A DNA stretch of 34,758 nt from Devosia nanyangense (GCA_016213505.1 JACRAF010000010.1:1-34758); one strand, 5' to 3'. Counted from the first letter of the stretch, positions 1 through 8,044 are shown. The notes: generated by a model not told the origin, from the sequence alone. Translations and numbers: made by a program.

Positions 1-74
1 CGCATCGCTTGGGTTTCTTCGGCTTACCGGCTCTTGCCGCTTTGACCGAACGGTTCCGACACCCCCGCCGCGGA
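1..74. repeat. 74-bp terminal direct repeat, left copy
   Basis: The first 74 bases are identical, in the same orientation, to the last 74 bases (34685-34758). This is seen directly. It means either that the molecule was assembled as a circle or that a contig was cut at two copies of a repeat. No gene is convincing across it. Read on the minus strand it falls in a short open frame with a Lys/Pro/Arg-rich stretch (KAARAGKPKKPKR), which could be coding or chance. Confidence 0.9.
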
Positions 75-131
75 GCAGCGCTGGGCGTCTCGCCTAGCAA
101 AAACATTTCGGAGGCGCCCGGCGCTCTCCGT

Positions 132-154
132 CCGTGGCCCCCTCTTGGCCACGG
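132..154. repeat. Perfect hairpin, 8-bp arms
   Basis: CCGTGGCC (132-139) and GGCCACGG (147-154) are perfect inverted arms around a 7-base loop. It lies in the gene-free stretch 75-280, about 50 bp before the REP-like element, and may be part of the same dispersed repeat. No T-run follows, so a terminator role is not supported. Confidence 0.6.
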
Positions 155-201
155 CAAGGCAAAACCCCGAAGCCGTGAGGCTGTCGGGTCTCTCCGGCTG
201 C

Positions 202-241
202 CCTCATCCTGAGGCGCGAGCGAAGCGAGCCTCGAAGGACC
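202..241. repeat. REP-like palindromic element
   Basis: The stretch starts CCTCATCCTGAGGCGCGAG and ends GCGAGCCTCGAAGGAC, with GAGGC/GCCTC arms around a GCGAGCGAAGCGA centre. From memory, similar sequences (CTCATCCTGAGG ... CTCGAAGGA) are scattered in high copy between genes of Hyphomicrobiales chromosomes. Copy number cannot be shown from one window. It sits 40 bp upstream of the first gene. Confidence 0.6.
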
Positions 242-280
242 GCGCCTTGCCTCCCGCCCCCCATCCGCTATCCTCCCCGC

Positions 281-757
281 ATGCCCAAGCTCACCCCGTT
301 CGAGCGCATCACGCTCGCCGTCGAGGCCCAGATCCCGCTGGTGCGGGCGATGGAGGCGGCGCTCGGCCGCGAGGCGGCGCACAAGCTGGTCCGCGCCGCG
401 CTCGACAAATCCAACCGCGCCATGGTGGCGAAGCGCGGCAAGCCGCTCGACATCCCCACCCTCGCCGCCGAATTCGCCGGCTTCGGCGAGGGCGTGCGCT
501 ACGAGTTCGAGACGGTCGAAGAGACTGAAACGACGCTCCGGAACGAGGTTACACACTGCGACTATGCTGAGTTCATGGAGCGCATCGGGGCGCGCGACCT
601 CGGCCAGCTCCTCATCTGCGACGGCGATTTCGCCATGGCCGACGAGCTCGGCTTGACGCTTACGCGCACCACCACCTGCATGGCCGGCGATGGCCACTGC
701 AATTTCTGCTACCACGTCAAGCCCGGCGGGGCTGCGGCCAGCGGGCCGGCCGCCTAG
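281..757 (+). CDS. L-2-amino-thiazoline-4-carboxylic acid hydrolase-like protein
   Basis: This 158-residue soluble protein resembles the ATC hydrolase family (PF14196), named for the enzyme that opens L-2-amino-thiazoline-4-carboxylate on the bacterial L-cysteine route; most family members have no tested substrate. The recognisable part is the C-terminal half: CDYAEFMERIGARDLG (about residues 93-108), then DGDFAMADELG and the Cys-rich end TCMAGDGHCNFCYH (about 132-145). The N-terminal half is helical. The ATG at 281 is the first good start, with a weak ribosome site. Its TAG stop overlaps the TAG of the convergent tetR gene inside one CTAG. The family call is fairly firm; the actual substrate is unknown. 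Confidence 0.75.
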   Translation: MPKLTPFERITLAVEAQIPLVRAMEAALGREAAHKLVRAALDKSNRAMVAKRGKPLDIPTLAAEFAGFGEGVRYEFETVEETETTLRNEVTHCDYAEFMERIGARDLGQLLICDGDFAMADELGLTLTRTTTCMAGDGHCNFCYHVKPGGAAASGPAA

Positions 758-1377
758 CGCGTCCCCAGCCCCGCGAGCAGTTTTACCGTCGCCGCGTCGG
801 CCCGCGCCGCCTGCTGCGCCGGGCTGCTGCCGGGCAGGCCGAGCAGCGCCCGCAGCGTATCGGCGCCGCACAAATCGTCGATGAACTCCCCGGCCAGCGC
901 CGTGCGCCGGGCCGGGCTCGTCGCCGCGGCCTCCCTGGCGCCCGCGAGGACCGTTTCGAGGAACACCGAAAACTGGCCGGCGATGCCGTCGAAGGCGATG
1001 CGGGCGAGATCGGGGAAGCGGTCCTGCTCGGCGATCACGGCGCGCAGCAGCGCCAGCGTTTCGGGGCTGCTCAGCTTGTGCTGGAACATCGTTGCGATGC
1101 CGTTGAGGATTTCCGCCAGCGTCATCTGCGACAGGTCGGGCGGCGGCGCATCGGCGTCATGGCAGGCGATGCCAACGACGGCGGCGAACAGCTCGTCCTT
1201 GCTCTGGGCGTGCCGGTAGAGCGTCATGATCGAGACGCCCGCGTCGTCGGCCACCGCCTCCATGCTGGTGCCGCCATAGCCGTGGGCGAGAAACTGCCGC
1301 CGCGCCGCCGCGAGGATCGCCGCGCGCTTGCGCTCAAGCAGTCCGGCCTTGGGGTTGTCGCTGGTCCAGGTCTTCAT
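754..1377 (-). CDS. TetR/AcrR family transcriptional regulator
   Basis: A 207-residue TetR-type repressor. The N-terminal helix-turn-helix is clear: AAILAAARRQFLAHGYGGTS, then MEAVADDAGVSIMTLYRHA and SKDELFAAVV, the usual pattern in the first 60 or so residues. The C-terminal part, with an AEILNGIATMFQHKL-type helix and AEQDRFPDLARIAF, resembles the AefR-like ligand-binding domain. A GTG at 1398 would add seven residues; the ATG at 1377 fits the family better. The gene lies 46 bp downstream of a diheme cytochrome c gene on the same strand and may be co-transcribed with it. Ligand and target promoters cannot be read from the sequence. Confidence 0.85.
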   Translation of the reverse strand: MKTWTSDNPKAGLLERKRAAILAAARRQFLAHGYGGTSMEAVADDAGVSIMTLYRHAQSKDELFAAVVGIACHDADAPPPDLSQMTLAEILNGIATMFQHKLSSPETLALLRAVIAEQDRFPDLARIAFDGIAGQFSVFLETVLAGAREAAATSPARRTALAGEFIDDLCGADTLRALLGLPGSSPAQQAARADAATVKLLAGLGTR

Positions 1378-1423
1378 CGTGTGCCCGAACGATACCACAG
1401 GATATCGCGTCGCCGGGAGCCGC

Positions 1424-2059
1424 CTATTCCAGCGCTTCGAGATAGCGCACGATGGCCTCGGCCTGGTCGGGCTCGAACTCGAATTCGGGCATGTCGGGGT
1501 GGCCGCTCACCAGCCCCTCGACCAGCGCCTCGGTGAGCTCCTCGACGGGGTAGCGCAGGTGCAACTCGCGGAACGGCGGTGCCTGCGGATGGGGGCTCTC
1601 GCCGGTCTTTTCGACGGCGTGGCAGGAGGCGCAATAGGTCGTCAGCAGCGCGTGCCCGAGCTTGAGCTCGGCGCCCTCGGCGGTGGTGAAGGTCTCGAGA
1701 TAGGCGATCACGTCGGCGATGTCGGCTTGGTTCGAGAGCCCCGGAAAGATCATCCGTGTCGCCGGATCGAAATGCCGGGGCGAGGCGATGAAGCTCGCGA
1801 CCGTCTCGGGCGTCCAGATCAGCCCGCCCTGCCCCGCGGCAACCATGGCATCGCTGAAGCGGAAGCCCGGCTCGGTCCCGGCGATGCGGCCGAAGAGCTC
1901 GTTGAGCACCGGCCCCTGCCGGTTGGCGGCACCAGGCCCGATCTCGTGGCAGACGGCGCAGCGGTGGAACACTTGTTCGCCCATCCGCGCATCCTGGGCC
2001 CGGGCCGCGCCGGCAGAGCCCAGCGCCACCAGCACGCCCGCAATCGCCATCAACCGCAT
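1424..2059 (-). CDS. Diheme cytochrome c, periplasmic
   Basis: A 211-residue secreted protein with two class I cytochrome c domains. A signal peptide (LMAIAGVLVALGSAGAARA, cleaved before QDAR) sends it to the periplasm. Domain 1 carries the heme motif CAVCH (about residue 34) and looks like a cytochrome c2-type fold, with RQGPVLNELFGRIAG and a likely Met ligand in TRMIFPG. Domain 2 carries CASCH and ends MPEFEFEPDQAEAIVRYL, with a Met ligand candidate in HPDMPEF. The start is set at the ATG at 2059, behind a GAGGG ribosome site; a GTG at 2074 would add five residues. The redox partner is unknown. It is first in a possible two-gene unit with tetR. Confidence 0.85.
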   Translation of the reverse strand: MRLMAIAGVLVALGSAGAARAQDARMGEQVFHRCAVCHEIGPGAANRQGPVLNELFGRIAGTEPGFRFSDAMVAAGQGGLIWTPETVASFIASPRHFDPATRMIFPGLSNQADIADVIAYLETFTTAEGAELKLGHALLTTYCASCHAVEKTGESPHPQAPPFRELHLRYPVEELTEALVEGLVSGHPDMPEFEFEPDQAEAIVRYLEALE

Positions 2060-2151
2060 TGGATTCACCCTCACCGGGACAGAGCATAGTCCCGAGCGGC
2101 CGGGATGGCTTGATGTGCCGCAAAATGCGCCGGGCCGCCGTTGTTGATGCT

Positions 2152-2643
2152 CTATCGCCGCTTGCCCCGCGCCACCGCCTCGTCGAGCGCCTGCAGGAAA
2201 GCTTGGCGGTCGCGGGCCGTGAACCCGGGGTTGAGGCCGCGGCTCTCGCCGGTTTCGCGCAGGTGCTGGTTGAGGTCGCGCATGGCGAGGGCCATGCCGA
2301 TCGAGGCCGCCGTGAACGGACGGCCGGTCGGGCCGAGCACAATCGCCCCCTTGGCCAGCGACCGGCTGGCCAGCGGAATATCGGCGGTCACCACGATATC
2401 GCCGGCCGCTGCCTGCTCGACGATCCAGTCGTCCGCCGCATCCGCGCCCTGCGGCACGACGATGTTGCGGATCATCGGGTCCCGCGACGGCCGGAGGCCG
2501 AAATTGGCAACGAACGTCACCACCAGCCCGTGCCGCCCGGCGACCCGCACGACCTCGTCCTTGACCGGGCAGGCGTCCGCATCGACATAGATTTGCGCAG
2601 TAATTCCGGTCACTTGCGTCCCCATCCGAAATAAATCCGTCAT
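2152..2643 (-). CDS. YaiI/YqxD family protein (UPF0178, DUF188)
   Basis: A conserved protein of about 163 residues from the UPF0178 family, whose fold resembles PIN-like nucleases but whose function is unproven. The family signature IYVDADACPVKDEVVRVA lies near the N-terminus, followed by GADAADDWIVEQAAAGDIVV and TADIPLASRSLAKGA, which carry the conserved acidic residues. The usual length is about 150-165 residues. ATGs at 2643 and 2625 are both possible; the first has a GGGG just upstream. The longer reading frame to 2724 runs into the promoter of the divergent gene at 2739 and is unlikely. Confidence 0.85.
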   Translation of the reverse strand: MTDLFRMGTQVTGITAQIYVDADACPVKDEVVRVAGRHGLVVTFVANFGLRPSRDPMIRNIVVPQGADAADDWIVEQAAAGDIVVTADIPLASRSLAKGAIVLGPTGRPFTAASIGMALAMRDLNQHLRETGESRGLNPGFTARDRQAFLQALDEAVARGKRR

Positions 2644-2738
2644 ATCCGGCCCCGCCGTGCTAGTCTCCTGCATGCGGTTCCCACCCCGCGTAAAGGCCGG
2701 CCTGCGTTGCCGTGCCCAGTGCATTCGAGGAACTCCCC

Positions 2739-3098
2739 ATGCCCCAGATCAAAAGCATCGCCGTCACACCCAGCCGTAAGGCCGGCGGCCGGCGGCGGCC
2801 GTCGCCCACCGTGACCGAGGGCAGCGAAGAGCTGGCATTGGCGCCGCAGGCGCAGCGCCGCGCTCCGCCGCGCATCGTCGCCCTGCAGCCGACGCATCGC
2901 TATCGTATCGGCGAACGGCTGCGGATGAGCAATGGCGGGCGCTCGATCTCGCGCGTCGAGGCCTTCTGCAAGGTGATCGCGACGCTGCCCTATGAGGGCC
3001 ACGGCTCCCTGCTCTACCGGGTGCGCAGCGACAGCGAGCAGTTCGAGCGGGTTGTGGCGGAAGCCGACCTCAGCCGGAAAACCGACTCCTCCCCTTGA
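2739..3098 (+). CDS. Small basic protein of unknown function
   Basis: A 119-residue protein that I do not recognise. The first 45 residues are rich in Arg, Pro and Ala and look disordered (SRKAGGRRRPSPTVTEG). The rest looks folded and hydrophilic: PTHRYRIGERLRMSNGGR, CKVIATLPYEGHGSLLYRVR and SDSEQFERVVAEADL. It has no signal peptide or membrane segment. The ATG at 2739 is chosen over one at 2712 because GAGG stands eight bases before it. Codon use and an orderly C-terminal half support a real gene. The strand change to yaiI leaves about 95 bp for two divergent promoters. Confidence 0.6.
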   Translation: MPQIKSIAVTPSRKAGGRRRPSPTVTEGSEELALAPQAQRRAPPRIVALQPTHRYRIGERLRMSNGGRSISRVEAFCKVIATLPYEGHGSLLYRVRSDSEQFERVVAEADLSRKTDSSP

Positions 3099-3241
3099 AA
3101 TTTTGCGAAATAAGGCGCATCTGGCGCGCCATACGCTTCGCTACCGTCACGCGCTAACTGACGGCCCGGTTCGCCCGGCCCATTGGCTATCTCCTGATCT
3201 AGATGAACGTCGCCGGCCGGCATGTTGCCACCGGAACACAA

Positions 3242-3258
3242 GCGCCCCCGATGGGCGC
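3242..3258 (+). promoter_or_regulatory. Hairpin in the cold-shock gene leader
   Basis: GCGCCC (3242-3247) and GGGCGC (3253-3258) pair around a 5-base loop, about 20 bases before the csp start codon and just before its ribosome site. The csp leader is long (181 bases without another gene), as is usual for cold-shock mRNAs, whose leaders change structure with temperature. The hairpin is seen; a regulatory role is inferred. Confidence 0.4.
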
Positions 3259-3279
3259 CTGCCATGAAAGAGATCTCCA

Positions 3280-3486
3280 ATGATCGAAGGCACCGTGAAA
3301 TTCTTCAACACCACCAAGGGCTTCGGCTTCATCCAGCCGACCACCGGCGGCAAGGACGCGTTCGTCCACATTTCCGCCGTCGAGCGGGCTGGCCTGTCCA
3401 GCCTCGCCGAAGGCCAGAAGGTGAGCTACGAGCTCGAGACCGGCCGCGACGGCAAGCAGTCGGCGACCAAGCTGCAGCTGCTCTAA
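3280..3486 (+). CDS. Cold-shock protein, CspA family
   Basis: A 68-residue single cold-shock domain, the normal length for the family. It binds single-stranded RNA and DNA and acts as an RNA chaperone. Both RNA-binding motifs are present in order: KGFGFIQP (RNP1) and DAFVHISAVE (RNP2), after the N-terminal GTVKFFNTTKG. The C-terminus, DGKQSATKLQLL, completes the barrel. The gene stands alone between a long leader and a strong terminator at 3511-3535, so it is probably transcribed by itself. Whether it responds to cold or is constitutive cannot be told from the protein. Confidence 0.95.
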   Translation: MIEGTVKFFNTTKGFGFIQPTTGGKDAFVHISAVERAGLSSLAEGQKVSYELETGRDGKQSATKLQLL

Positions 3487-3510
3487 GCCATCCAAGGCTG
3501 ACGAAATCGA

Positions 3511-3535
3511 AAAGGCCCCTCGCGGGGCCTTTTTT
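3511..3535 (+). terminator. Rho-independent terminator of csp
   Basis: AAAGGCCCC and GGGGCCTTT form a 9-bp stem around a TCGC loop, followed by a T-run. It starts 25 bases after the csp stop codon. This is the clearest intrinsic terminator in the window. Confidence 0.9.
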
Positions 3536-3668
3536 GTTGCCGATTTCCCGCGACCCGCCGCGCCCCTGTGGCGGCCAATCCTCGATGCGCTGGCCACTCC
3601 ACGGCATAAGGGGAACCAACCGACCGCCGATCCATTTGGTTTCGACCAGCGTCAGCCAGGATTCGCAC

Positions 3669-4073
3669 ATGCGTCTGCTCCCGATCTTCGCCCTCGCCTT
3701 GCCGCTGCTGCTCGCCGGTTGCGGCAGCAATGCCCCACTCGCAGCGGCCTCGTCCGAAGCCTCATCGGCGTCGGCCGCGCCTGCCGCCGACGACGCGCTG
3801 GCGCCGCTGGTCGGCACCTGGGCGCTCGATGTGGCGCAATGTGGCGGCCAGGTGCTCAAGATCTCGAAAACGCGCTTCGACGGCCCGGATTCGGGGTGCG
3901 ACATCACCGGATACACCGACAACGGCGATGGCACGTTCACAGCGGCAATGAGCTGTTCGGGAACGAACGAGACGGTGCAGATGCGGCCGATCTTCGCTCC
4001 AACCGGCGAGGGCATCGACCTCACCTATGTCGATCGCGACAACCTCAAGACCACCGTTCTGCGCTGCCCCTGA
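3669..4073 (+). CDS. Small lipoprotein of unknown function
   Basis: A 134-residue predicted lipoprotein. The N-terminus is a lipoprotein signal, MRLLPIFALALPLLLAGC, with the lipobox LAGC, so the mature protein should be tethered to a membrane through Cys18. A Ser/Ala-rich linker of about 25 residues follows. The globular part starts LVGTWALDVAQCGGQVLKI and has three more cysteines (near GCDITGY, AMSCSG and the C-terminal VLRCP), which could make disulfides in the periplasm. The opening LVGTW pattern resembles small periplasmic beta-barrel lipoproteins, but I do not recognise a family. It lies between the csp terminator and a convergent gene at 4129. Confidence 0.7.
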   Translation: MRLLPIFALALPLLLAGCGSNAPLAAASSEASSASAAPAADDALAPLVGTWALDVAQCGGQVLKISKTRFDGPDSGCDITGYTDNGDGTFTAAMSCSGTNETVQMRPIFAPTGEGIDLTYVDRDNLKTTVLRCP

Positions 4074-4128
4074 GCATCGTGCGAAAAAGTGGCCTCCCGG
4101 TTTCCGCGAGAACGATGCGACACACGCG

Positions 4129-4455
4129 TTAGTCGGGCCGCACGATCGTGGGCTTCGGCCAGTAGCGACGCCGGAACTTGGCGACCCACCGCTGCAAGCG
4201 CACCAGGAGGTTGCCGATCGGCCGGCGCAGCGGCGGGATGTCGACCGCCAGCACCAACAGGCCCAGCGGCAGCATCCAGATGCCCAGGATCGGCAGGAAG
4301 CTGAAGATGCCGCCGAGGATCAGCAGGATCGCCAGCGGGATGCGCACGAGGTGCAGGTGCGGCCGGCGCACCCAGCGCAAAAACCCCGCGGTCGCCGGAA
4401 CCTGACGGCCAAGGCGCTCGAACTGCCGGTCCAGCCGGGCCTCGGGACTGCTCAT
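4129..4455 (-). CDS. Small inner-membrane protein of unknown function
   Basis: A 108-residue protein. It has a hydrophilic N-terminus (ARLDRQFERLGRQVPATAG) and then a long hydrophobic stretch, VRIPLAILLILGGIFSFLPI followed by LGIWMLPLGLLVLAVDIP, which is one hairpin of two membrane segments. A basic, Trp-rich tail follows (RLQRWVAKFRRRYWPKPTI). The GIWMLPLGL region resembles small transmembrane proteins with a PGPGW-like motif found in Hyphomicrobiales, but I cannot name a function. The start at 4455 has GGAG six bases upstream; the ATG at 4473 is an alternative. It is divergent from the SleB-type gene. Confidence 0.65.
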   Translation of the reverse strand: MSSPEARLDRQFERLGRQVPATAGFLRWVRRPHLHLVRIPLAILLILGGIFSFLPILGIWMLPLGLLVLAVDIPPLRRPIGNLLVRLQRWVAKFRRRYWPKPTIVRPD

Positions 4456-4615
4456 CGACACTCCATCGCTCATGGCTTCGATATGGTCCCTGCGCCGTCC
4501 GGCGCAAGGGATGAAGCCGCGACAAATCCACAGGCAACCCGATCTTAACCGCGCTCCCGCAAGCTCCAGGCTTGGCCGTCGGCCTCCTGCTGAGTTCTCG
4601 CGTTCCGGAGTTGCG

Positions 4616-5062
4616 TTGGTCCGAGCCCTGTTCCTGCTCGCTGCCGTGGTTGCCACGCCGATGCTTTCGGGCTGCGCGGTGCTGTCGCCGTTCGCATTCC
4701 TGTCGCCCACCGACTGCATGACGCGGGTGATGTATTTCGAGTCCAACCGCTCGAGCGCCGAGGGCATGCTGGCGGTCGGCACGGTGGTGATGAACCGCGT
4801 CGACGACCGGAATTTCCCGCACTCGGTGTGCGGCGTCGTCGGCCAGCCCAATCAGTTCGCGGCGGGCGTGCTGTGGAACAAGATGCGGGAGGGCCGCAGC
4901 CTCGCACTGGCCCGCTCGATGGCCGAGAAGGTGCTGCGCGGCTATCGCCATCCGGGCGTGGGTGACGCCAAGTACTTCCACACAGCGGGCTACAGTTTTC
5001 CCTACACCAACATGCACTACGTGCTGGTCGCCGGCGGCAACGCCTTCTACTACAAGTCCTAG
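4616..5062 (+). CDS. Cell wall hydrolase, SleB/CwlJ type, lipoprotein
   Basis: A 148-residue protein of the Hydrolase_2 family (PF07486), related to the spore-cortex enzyme SleB, a lytic transglycosylase. In Gram-negative bacteria such proteins probably trim peptidoglycan. A lipoprotein signal ends in MLSGC (lipobox). The catalytic domain opens CMTRVMYFESNRSSAEGM, with the expected catalytic Glu in YFES, followed by GTVVMNRVDDRNFPHSVCG and GQPNQFA, and closes with GDAKYFHTAGY. The start is taken as the TTG at 4616, with GGAG five bases upstream, because it gives a clean signal peptide; longer frames begin far upstream without one. Confidence 0.8.
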   Translation: MVRALFLLAAVVATPMLSGCAVLSPFAFLSPTDCMTRVMYFESNRSSAEGMLAVGTVVMNRVDDRNFPHSVCGVVGQPNQFAAGVLWNKMREGRSLALARSMAEKVLRGYRHPGVGDAKYFHTAGYSFPYTNMHYVLVAGGNAFYYKS

Positions 5063-5098
5063 GCTAAGGACCTGCTACCCGGTGAGCCCAATTCCGGG

Positions 5099-5122
5099 GC
5101 CCGCTTCATGCTTCAAGCGGGC
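5099..5122. terminator. Hairpin between convergent genes
   Basis: GCCCGCTT (5099-5106) and AAGCGGGC (5115-5122) pair around an 8-base loop. It lies between the ends of the SleB-type gene and the VOC gene and covers the VOC stop codon. There is no T-run, so termination on either strand is only probable. Confidence 0.4.
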
Positions 5123-5472
5123 TGATCGGGCTGCCACAGTTCGACCGGATTGCCCTCCGGATCATCGATGCGCGCGACGCGCCCGACGCCCGGCATGTTC
5201 CATTCCGGTTTGGTGGTCACCGCGATCCCCGCCGCGCGCAGCGTCGCGCACAGGCCGTCGAGATCGTCCACGCGCAGGTTGAGCATCCATTGGCGATCCG
5301 CAGCGAAAAAGTCCGTGTCGGCCGCGAACGGCGCAAAGACGCTGGGGCCCGCCTGCGTCTGCCACTCGCCGTAGGGCGCCGAGCCCACGCCCAGATGCTC
5401 GACATACCAAGCCCGCATCGCCTCCGGATCCTTCGCGCGAAAGAAGAAACCGCCGATCCCCGTCACGCCCAT
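5113..5472 (-). CDS. VOC family protein (glyoxalase/dioxygenase fold)
   Basis: A 119-residue protein with the vicinal-oxygen-chelate fold, as in glyoxalase I and bleomycin-resistance proteins. The pattern is typical: GIGGFFFRAKDPEAMRAWY, HLGVG, then MLNLRVDDLDGLCATLRAAG, and the C-terminal IDDPEGNPVELWQP, whose Glu is the usual metal ligand. It is small and cytosolic. The substrate cannot be deduced. The start at 5472 follows a G-rich site; a GTG at 5505 would add eleven hydrophilic residues and has no ribosome site. Confidence 0.85.
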   Translation of the reverse strand: MGVTGIGGFFFRAKDPEAMRAWYVEHLGVGSAPYGEWQTQAGPSVFAPFAADTDFFAADRQWMLNLRVDDLDGLCATLRAAGIAVTTKPEWNMPGVGRVARIDDPEGNPVELWQPDQPA

Positions 5473-5575
5473 TTTCGCATCCCCGTCATCTTCTGGCTCG
5501 ATCACCGAGTCCTGAGCCTAGATCAGCCGGAGCTGCGTACAAGCGGCCGCGTGCACACGTCGAGCGCTGGACCAG

Positions 5576-6103
5576 CTAGAAGTCGCCGCCACCATCGAAG
5601 CCACCACCATCGCCGCCGTCGAAGCCACCGGTATCGGTGTCCGCTGTGTCGGTATCGGGTGCATTGTCGTTGACGTTGTCGGCCTGCGCCTCGCTCGCGT
5701 TGGCGGCGCCGCCAGAAAAGATCGAACCGATCAGACTGCCCAGCATCAGGCCCCCGGCTACGCCGAGCGCCGTCTGTGCGGCACCGGCGAGAAAGCCGCC
5801 GCCTTGTCCAAAACTCTGATTTTGGCGCCGGTCGTCACGGGCCGGCCCGTTGTCCCAGGGGCCCCGGCGAACGGGCTCACGGCCACGGCCCTCGAGCTCC
5901 TCGATGCGGCGCTCAGCCTCCTTGAGGGCTGCCTGCTGCACCACGACCGTCTGCGCCAGATAGTAAGGCGCGGCCGGCTGCGCCGCCATCTTCTGCCGGA
6001 TGAACGTTTCGGCCTCGGGATCGCGCGGGCCACTCTTGCGTTCAGCCTCTTCCAGCCGGCTGAACAGCCCTTCGATGGCTTCTCGATCGTCGCGGGCAAG
6101 CAT
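5576..6103 (-). CDS. DUF2076 family protein
   Basis: A 175-residue protein of the DUF2076 family (PF09849), whose function is unknown. The N-terminus, MLARDDREAIEGLFSRLEEA, is the usual family opening. It continues as a helical region with AAPYYLAQTVVVQQAALKEA and a likely coiled coil (AERRIEELEGRGRE). A Gly/Ala-rich hydrophobic stretch follows (QTALGVAGGLMLGSLIGSIF), which may be a membrane segment. The C-terminus is acidic and repetitive (DTDTADTDTGGFDGGDGGG). The ATG at 6103 has GGAGG five bases upstream. It is divergent from the sulfite-oxidase-like gene across 129 bp. Confidence 0.8.
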   Translation of the reverse strand: MLARDDREAIEGLFSRLEEAERKSGPRDPEAETFIRQKMAAQPAAPYYLAQTVVVQQAALKEAERRIEELEGRGREPVRRGPWDNGPARDDRRQNQSFGQGGGFLAGAAQTALGVAGGLMLGSLIGSIFSGGAANASEAQADNVNDNAPDTDTADTDTGGFDGGDGGGFDGGGDF

Positions 6104-6232
6104 GGCAACCTCCGTGTTGGTTGCCCAGCAGATGGGAAGCGGTGCGCCGCGCCGCAATGGACGGATGATCGAAACGGGCATTGACTTCGACGTGAGCCCG
6201 GCCAAGCTCAACCGACATGACGGAGGCGTTCC

Positions 6233-6883
<651 letters not shown>

Positions 6884-6898
6884 CGGGCTACGCTCGCC

Positions 6899-7396
6899 TC
6901 AGCCGGTGAAGTCGCGCTTGCCGATCGGCACGCCGTTGTGGCGCAGGATGTCGTAGGCCGTGGTGGTGTGGAACCAGAAGTTCGGCTGGGCGCGATTGAA
7001 GAAGAAGTCCTCGCCCCGCATCGTCACCTCCTCGCCGCGGACCTTGACCTTCACCGGCTTGTCCTCGCTGCCGTCGATGTCGGCAGGCGTGAATGTCGCC
7101 AGGTAGTCGAGGGCCTTTTTCACGCGCGCCTGAAGTTCGGCGAAGTTCTTTTCGTCATCCGGCCAAGACGGGAGTTCGCGACCAGCGAGCCGCGCGGCGG
7201 CGCCCTTGGCGTGGTCGGTGGCGTTCTGGATCTGGAAGGACAACGGCAGCATGTCCCAGGCCAGCCGCTGGTTCACCAGGGTGTCGACCTTGAATTTGCG
7301 CTCGGTGGCATAAGCCTCGGTCTTGTCGAGGATCACAGCGAGGTTGGTCAGCAGCTTGGTGAAGGTGCCGACAGAAACGGCATACATCGAGGGCAT
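6899..7396 (-). CDS. DUF1993 family protein
   Basis: A 165-residue protein of the DUF1993 family (PF09351), predicted to form a DinB-like four-helix bundle. The N-terminus, MYAVSVGTFTKLLTNLAVIL, is typical, as are LVNQRLAWDMLPLSFQIQ (with the helix that could carry metal ligands), the AGRELP segment, and the end FFFNRAQPNFWFHTTTAYDI followed by LRHNGVPIGKRDF. Function is unknown. The start at 7396 is the family's usual position; a further upstream start would run into the divergent promoter region. It converges on the sulfite-oxidase-like gene with 15 bp between. Confidence 0.85.
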   Translation of the reverse strand: MPSMYAVSVGTFTKLLTNLAVILDKTEAYATERKFKVDTLVNQRLAWDMLPLSFQIQNATDHAKGAAARLAGRELPSWPDDEKNFAELQARVKKALDYLATFTPADIDGSEDKPVKVKVRGEEVTMRGEDFFFNRAQPNFWFHTTTAYDILRHNGVPIGKRDFTG

Positions 7397-7547
7397 TGAG
7401 GTTCTTCCACTGGTTGGGATGGTCTTGAGCCGCGGGGCTCGACTGACGACGGCCGGGCTCCTCCCCTTCATCGTCAATCGCCGATGCTTTGCCCGAAAGC
7501 GTGACGCATTGCAATCGCGCCGCTACACTCCTCGCGGGAGGTGCAGC

Positions 7548-7991
7548 ATGGCGGAAGCCAAGACCGGGCCAACCGGCGTGGCGGTGGACGAGTTCCTTGC
7601 GCAGATCGAGGATCCGCGCAAACGCGCCGACAGCCAGGTGCTGATCGAGTTGATGCAGCGGGTGACCGGCCATCCGCCGAAGATGTGGGGGTCGAGCATC
7701 GTCGGCTTCGGCACGTACCACTACAAGTACGACTCCGGCCACGAAGGCGATTCGTGCCTTGCCGGCTTTTCGCCGCGCAAGGCCGAGTTCAGCATCTATC
7801 TCAACGGCACCCACGAGCCCGAAATCGCGGCCCGGCGCGACGCGTTGCTCGAGCGCCTGGGCCAGCACCGGATGGGCAAGGGGTGCCTGTATGTGAAGTG
7901 GCTGGAGGGGCTGGACATGGACGTGCTCGAACAGCTCGTCCGCCTGTCGCACGCCGCCGTGCGCGAGCGCTATCCGGCGCGGCAGGCTTAG
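7548..7991 (+). CDS. DUF1801 family protein (YdhG-like)
   Basis: A 147-residue protein of the DUF1801 family. Typical segments are VDEFLAQIEDPRKRADSQVL, GHPPKMWGSSIVGFGTYHYK, and LAGFSPRKAEFSIYLNGT. The C-terminal HRMGKGCLYVKWLEGLDMDV and the following helix complete the domain, which resembles the frataxin/Fe-S-like fold proposed for this family; no function is proven. The ATG at 7548 follows GGGAGG. It is followed after 53 bp by the repeat protein on the same strand, so the two may share a transcript. Confidence 0.85.
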   Translation: MAEAKTGPTGVAVDEFLAQIEDPRKRADSQVLIELMQRVTGHPPKMWGSSIVGFGTYHYKYDSGHEGDSCLAGFSPRKAEFSIYLNGTHEPEIAARRDALLERLGQHRMGKGCLYVKWLEGLDMDVLEQLVRLSHAAVRERYPARQA

Positions 7992-8044
7992 CAAAACCTT
8001 AACGACGCCTCGCCTAGGCTTCGGCTGGTTGAGTGGGGAGTCCC

